Shown here piece after piece: positions 4,583-7,659 of a stretch of 7,659 bases of DNA. The stretch comes from Candidatus Woesearchaeota archaeon (GTDB taxonomy: Archaea > Nanobdellota > Nanobdellia > SCGC-AAA011-G17 > GW2011-AR17), in assembly GCA_016211095.1 (NCBI GenBank), contig JACQSW010000046.1:1-7659 (forward strand), written 5' to 3'. Position numbers and translations under genes: made by a program. Position 1 is the first letter of the stretch; every line of letters begins with the position of its first letter. The notes beneath the pieces were generated by a model. That model searched no databases, had not been told where the DNA came from, and was given only the letters and a program-made list of their open reading frames with translations.

Positions 4583-5967
4583 ACATAAAACAGCACATCG
4601 AGAAGATAAATAAACAAGAAATAAATGCAGTAGAGTTTACCTATAAGGCTCTTGATGAAGCAAAAAAGATTAATGGAGAATACCATTATTTGAATGTTGT
4701 CAGCGAAGAATTAGCCATTGAGCAGGCTAAGCAATTACAAAAGAGTTTATCAAAAAAAAATTTTAAGGGAAAACTTGCAGGCCTTCCAATTTCGGTTAAG
4801 GATTCTATATGTGTCAGGGGTGTTGAGAGCGCTGCAGGTTCAAAAATTCTTAAAGGCTACAAGCCGCTGTTTAATGCGACTGCTGTACAGAGATGCATAG
4901 ATGAAGGAGCCATTATTATTGGCAAAACGAGCCAGGACGAGTTCGGCTTCGGAAGCTTTTCCACCAACAACAGCGACGGCGCATTCAAAATCCCGCTTAA
5001 CCCTTTTGATAAGGAAAGAGTTACTGGGGGCAGCAGCGGCGGCGCAGCGGGCTTGGCTCAAAAAGCAGATTTTCCCCACGTTTCTTTAGGCGAATCTACC
5101 GGGGGATCTATTGCTTGCCCGTCATCTTTCTGCGGCGTTGTAGGCTTGTGCCCAACTTATGGGTTAGTTTCTCGATTCGGCTTAATTGATTATGGGAATA
5201 GCTTAGACAAAATTGGGCCGATTGGGAAAAGCGTTGGCGACTGCGAAGCTGTTCTTGAAGTAATCAGCGGTTACGATGAAAAAGACAGCACTTCCATGAA
5301 GCAAGAGCTAAAGAAGGGTAAGGTGGAAAAGGTTGGATTGATAAAATCGTTTTTTAATGTCGACAAAGAAGTCAAAGAGGCGGTAATGAAAACTGTTGAC
5401 AGGCTCGGCGTAGATTACGAAGAAGTAGAGTTGCCGATAATGGCTAAGTATTGCATCCCTGCTTATTATGTCTTAGCAACTGCTGAAGCCTCAACAAACC
5501 TAGCAAAATATTGCGGCATGAGGTACGGCTCGCATTTGCCTCTTGAGGGGAATTTTGATGAATACTTTACCGCAGTTAGGAGTGAGGGTTTTGGTGCGGA
5601 GGCTAAGAGGCGTATTCTTCTGGGGACCTTTGTTCGGATGGCTGGCTATAGGGAGGCCTATTATTTAAAAGCGGCTAAGGTTAGGACAAAAATAATTGCG
5701 GAATATAAGGAAACCTTCAAGAAGTTTGATGCACTGGTAAATCCGACGATGCCGATGATTGCCCCAAAATTTGAAGAAGTTTCTAGTTTGACCCCTTTGC
5801 AGAATTTCATGATGGACGTTTCAATTTGCGGGCCAAACCTAGCTGGCTTGCCTCATCTAAGTGTGCCTTGCGGTTTCTCAAAAAAAATGCCGATAGGGAT
5901 ATTGTTTGTTGGGGATCATTTCCATGAAAAAAGCTTGATAGAATTAGGTAGGCGGGCTGAGCAGTAA
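4579..5967 (+). CDS. gatA: Aspartyl/glutamyl-tRNA amidotransferase subunit A
   Basis: Amidase-signature glutaminase of GatCAB; it releases ammonia from glutamine for transfer through the complex to GatB. The 462 residues are close to the usual GatA length. The catalytic triad is visible: K74 in GLPISVKDS, cis-Ser S153 in VTGGSSGGAAG, and nucleophile S177 in GESTGGSIACPSSFCG. Spacing S153-S177 (24) equals that of well-studied GatA. Likely glutamine-binding residues are the arginines of AEAKRRILLGTF (R344/R345) and D413 in MMDVSICGPNLAGLP. The residues around the nucleophile differ from the common SDTGGSIRQP: Ser replaces Asp (173) and Ala-Cys replaces Arg-Gln (179-180). ATG 4579 is preferred because it overlaps the mazG-like stop as ATGA; an in-frame GTG at 4561 would add six residues. 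gatB follows with a one-base overlap (TAATG). Confidence 0.95.
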   Translation: MNIKQHIEKINKQEINAVEFTYKALDEAKKINGEYHYLNVVSEELAIEQAKQLQKSLSKKNFKGKLAGLPISVKDSICVRGVESAAGSKILKGYKPLFNATAVQRCIDEGAIIIGKTSQDEFGFGSFSTNNSDGAFKIPLNPFDKERVTGGSSGGAAGLAQKADFPHVSLGESTGGSIACPSSFCGVVGLCPTYGLVSRFGLIDYGNSLDKIGPIGKSVGDCEAVLEVISGYDEKDSTSMKQELKKGKVEKVGLIKSFFNVDKEVKEAVMKTVDRLGVDYEEVELPIMAKYCIPAYYVLATAEASTNLAKYCGMRYGSHLPLEGNFDEYFTAVRSEGFGAEAKRRILLGTFVRMAGYREAYYLKAAKVRTKIIAEYKETFKKFDALVNPTMPMIAPKFEEVSSLTPLQNFMMDVSICGPNLAGLPHLSVPCGFSKKMPIGILFVGDHFHEKSLIELGRRAEQ

Positions 5968-7379
5968 TGGAAGGGGAAGCTGTTATTGGGTTAGAGGTTC
6001 ATTTGCCTGTAAACAAATTAGCCAGCAAGCTTTTTTGCAGCTGCCCCATCCCAAAAGAAGGCGCTGAACCCAACACGCATACGTGCCCAACATGCTTGGG
6101 CTTCCCAGGAAGCAAACCTATCCTTAACGAATCTGCTTTGAAGCTGGTCCTAAAATTTGCCTCAGCCCTTAATGCTGAGATACAAAAGGAAGTTGTTTTT
6201 TCAAGAAAAGTGTACTTCTATGTTGACATGCCAAGAAATTACCAAATAACACAATACGAGATACCATTAGGAGTTGGGGGTTTTGTTAGCTTGAGCAACG
6301 ATAAAAAAGTTGCTTTGAAGAGGGTTCATTTGGAAGAGGACCCTGGGGCCCTGATTCATCCGAATGGCGTTGGCAGCTCAAACATTGTATTAGTGGATTA
6401 CAACAGGAGCGGCATTCCGCTGTGCGAGGTTGTAACAGAGCCATGCATAAAATCCCCTGAAGAAGCAAGGGACTTTTTAAAAAAACTGTTAAGCATAATT
6501 GAGTACTTAGGCTTGTTTGACCCTGCGAATGGCACGCTAAAGTGCGACGCAAACATTTCAATCAAGGATTCAGGCTACACAAGAGTTGAAGTGAAAAACG
6601 TTTCCGGCTTCAAAGAGGTAGAAAGCGCCCTGCAGTACGAAATTCTTAGGCAAAAAAAAGTTGTAAAAGAAGGCGGAAAGATAACTATGGAGACGCGCGG
6701 ATGGGACGCAAAAAACGGGGCCACCTACAGCTTAAGAAAAAAAGAAACAGAAGAGGATTACGGCTACATAGTTGACCCTGACCTATCAATAATAGATGTA
6801 ACTCCGGCTATGATGGCAGAAGCTAAAAGTGAAGTTCCTGAACTAGCCTATGATAAAGCAAAGAGGCTGGCTGAAGATTACGGCATAAGCCTAGACGACG
6901 CAGGGGTTTTGGCTGCGGAAATAGGGTTAGCTGATCTGTTTGAGAAAGTTGCCAAGGAAATCAACCCTGTACTGGCTGCGAGGTGGCTGAGGCGGGAATT
7001 AGCAAAAATTTTGAATCAGAGCAAAAAATCCTTGGAAGAAGTAAAGATTGATGAAAAGTATTTGATTGAGCTTCTTGATTTGTTTGAAAAGAAAAAAATT
7101 AATGACAAAACAACAAAAGAATTGATGATTAAGCTGGTTAGTGAACCGTTTAGCCCGAAGAAGTATGTTGAGGAAAAAGGGCTAGTTGCTGTCAGCGATA
7201 CCTCAGAATTAGAAATTTTCTGCAAAAAAGTGATTGAAGAAAACCAAAAAGTTGTTGAAGATTACAAGAATGGAAGGGAGCAGGCGCTGAATTACCTGAT
7301 GGGGCAGGTCATGAAGCTAACTCATGGAAGGGCATCCCCTGATATCATCAAGGCTTTACTGCAAAAGCTGATTGGCTAA
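5967..7379 (+). CDS. gatB: Aspartyl/glutamyl-tRNA amidotransferase subunit B
   Basis: tRNA-binding kinase/transamidase subunit of GatCAB; it phosphorylates the side-chain carboxylate of Glu or Asp on the mischarged tRNA and uses ammonia from GatA. The 470 residues match the family. Motifs: IGLEVH (7-12, E10 and H12 at the Mg site), zinc cysteines C24, C26, C40, C43 (last two in CPTCLGFPG), YFYVDMPRNYQITQYEIPL (83-101), HLEEDPG (121-127), LVDYNRSGIPLCEVVTEP (142-159), a helical domain, and a YqeY-like tRNA-binding tail ending NYLMGQVMKLTHGRASPDII. PLCEVVTEP differs slightly from the common PLIEIVSEP. ATG 5967 overlaps the gatA stop as TAATG, suggesting translational coupling. The last 24 bases overlap the convergent winged-helix gene. 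Confidence 0.96.
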   Translation: MEGEAVIGLEVHLPVNKLASKLFCSCPIPKEGAEPNTHTCPTCLGFPGSKPILNESALKLVLKFASALNAEIQKEVVFSRKVYFYVDMPRNYQITQYEIPLGVGGFVSLSNDKKVALKRVHLEEDPGALIHPNGVGSSNIVLVDYNRSGIPLCEVVTEPCIKSPEEARDFLKKLLSIIEYLGLFDPANGTLKCDANISIKDSGYTRVEVKNVSGFKEVESALQYEILRQKKVVKEGGKITMETRGWDAKNGATYSLRKKETEEDYGYIVDPDLSIIDVTPAMMAEAKSEVPELAYDKAKRLAEDYGISLDDAGVLAAEIGLADLFEKVAKEINPVLAARWLRRELAKILNQSKKSLEEVKIDEKYLIELLDLFEKKKINDKTTKELMIKLVSEPFSPKKYVEEKGLVAVSDTSELEIFCKKVIEENQKVVEDYKNGREQALNYLMGQVMKLTHGRASPDIIKALLQKLIG

Positions 7380-7583
7380 TTCCTGTTTTTGCAGCTTCAA
7401 AACACCCCTCATAGGCTCAAACAAGAAGTTTTTTTCTTTAAGCTCATCTATCGTTTTCTGCACAAACGTTTCCCCTATCCCCAACTCCCCCGCTTCAAAA
7501 AAAACCTTTTCAGAAAGCACGCTCTCTCTTTCTTTTGTTAACTTTTCAATAATTTCCCTTACTTTTTGTGTTGGCATCACCAT
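7356..7583 (-). CDS. Small winged-helix DNA-binding protein, possible autoregulator
   Basis: About 75 residues from MVMPTQKVREIIEKL. A first helix (KVREIIEKLTKER), a helix-turn-helix (VFFEAGELGIGETFVQKTIDELKEKN) and a short wing (FLFEPMRGVLKL) make a winged-helix fold, with some resemblance to the C-terminal winged helix of archaeal MCM (IEELKRxGxIYEPRPG pattern, recalled). Function unknown; DNA binding is inferred. The frame runs up to an ATG at 7625, but that codon lies only about 10 bases from the TATA box, upstream of the expected transcription start. ATG 7583, with GGGGG six bases before it, fits a leader of about 25 bases and is preferred; ATG 7577 is possible. It converges on gatB with a 24-base 3' overlap. 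Confidence 0.62.
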   Translation of the reverse strand: MVMPTQKVREIIEKLTKERESVLSEKVFFEAGELGIGETFVQKTIDELKEKNFLFEPMRGVLKLQKQELANQLLQ

Positions 7584-7623
7584 CTTTTTCCCCCAACAAG
7601 AAACCTTAACAATTAAGTTGTTC

Positions 7624-7642
7624 AATGTTTTTTATAAACATT
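7624..7642 (-). promoter_or_regulatory. TATA promoter inside a perfect inverted repeat, upstream of the winged-helix gene
   Basis: On the minus strand, AATGTTT-ATAAA-AAACATT is a perfect 7-bp inverted repeat with a 5-bp spacer, and TTTATAAA (7631-7638) overlaps it. The TATA element is centred about 26 bases before 7608, leaving a leader of about 25 bases to ATG 7583. A second, weaker inverted repeat, AACAA-TTAAG-TTGTT (7608-7622), covers the expected start site. A protein bound to either would block TBP or polymerase. The region is AT-rich, so chance symmetry must be allowed for. Confidence 0.5.
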
Positions 7643-7659
7643 TGTTTAAACTAATATGC

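Noticed and set aside
4840..5089. Overlapping open frames on both strands inside gatA (plus 4901-5089, minus 4840-5079).
   Set aside because: They lie wholly within the conserved catalytic region of gatA, have no recognisable domains, and contain low-complexity alanine runs from the GGSSGGAAG coding DNA. They are shadows.

Overview
The window looks like a stretch of an archaeal chromosome, most probably from a DPANN-type archaeon. The asparaginyl-tRNA synthetase closely resembles archaeal enzymes, genes are packed with 1-4 base overlaps, TATA-type promoters sit where archaeal promoters are expected, and GGTGAT (complement of the archaeal 16S 3' end) serves as ribosome binding site. The lineage is an inference from residues recalled from memory; no search was run.

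Layout: the left part carries asnS (AsnRS, 5' end cut by the window), then an alanyl-tRNA editing protein with a DHHA1 tail (alaX), overlapping gatC by ATGA. The right part carries a small MazG-like pyrophosphohydrolase, gatA (ATGA overlap) and gatB (TAATG overlap). Together they form a tRNA-charging and quality-control operon: direct Asn charging, Ala-tRNA proofreading, and the GatCAB transamidase that makes Gln-tRNA(Gln) and/or Asn-tRNA(Asn). A convergent gene for a small winged-helix protein overlaps the gatB 3' end. A perfect inverted repeat spans its TATA box.

The operon is interrupted between gatC and the mazG-like gene by a compact mobile element of about 1.5 kb (about 2741-4255). It encodes IscB, the RNA-guided nuclease family ancestral to Cas9. 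The element has no tnpA, so it would have to be mobilised in trans. Its ends show the logic of IS200/IS605 elements: related subterminal hairpins, GATG at both cleavage points, and a complementary CATC at the foot of the right hairpin. The 5' part is a candidate omegaRNA with a coherent fold, including a 10-bp helix that crosses an 11-bp helix (a pseudoknot). The same DNA is open in the iscB frame, which makes the iscB ORF look about 60 codons too long.

By IscB logic, the guide is the last roughly 16 nt of the interrupted gatC sequence, which contains GGTGAT. The right flank begins ATAAA, a motif I recall as a 3' TAM of a characterised IscB. The insertion gave gatC a new C-terminus and stop codon, and separated the mazG-like gene from its likely ribosome binding site. 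This OMEGA (IscB-omegaRNA) island in an essential translation operon is the main point of interest.
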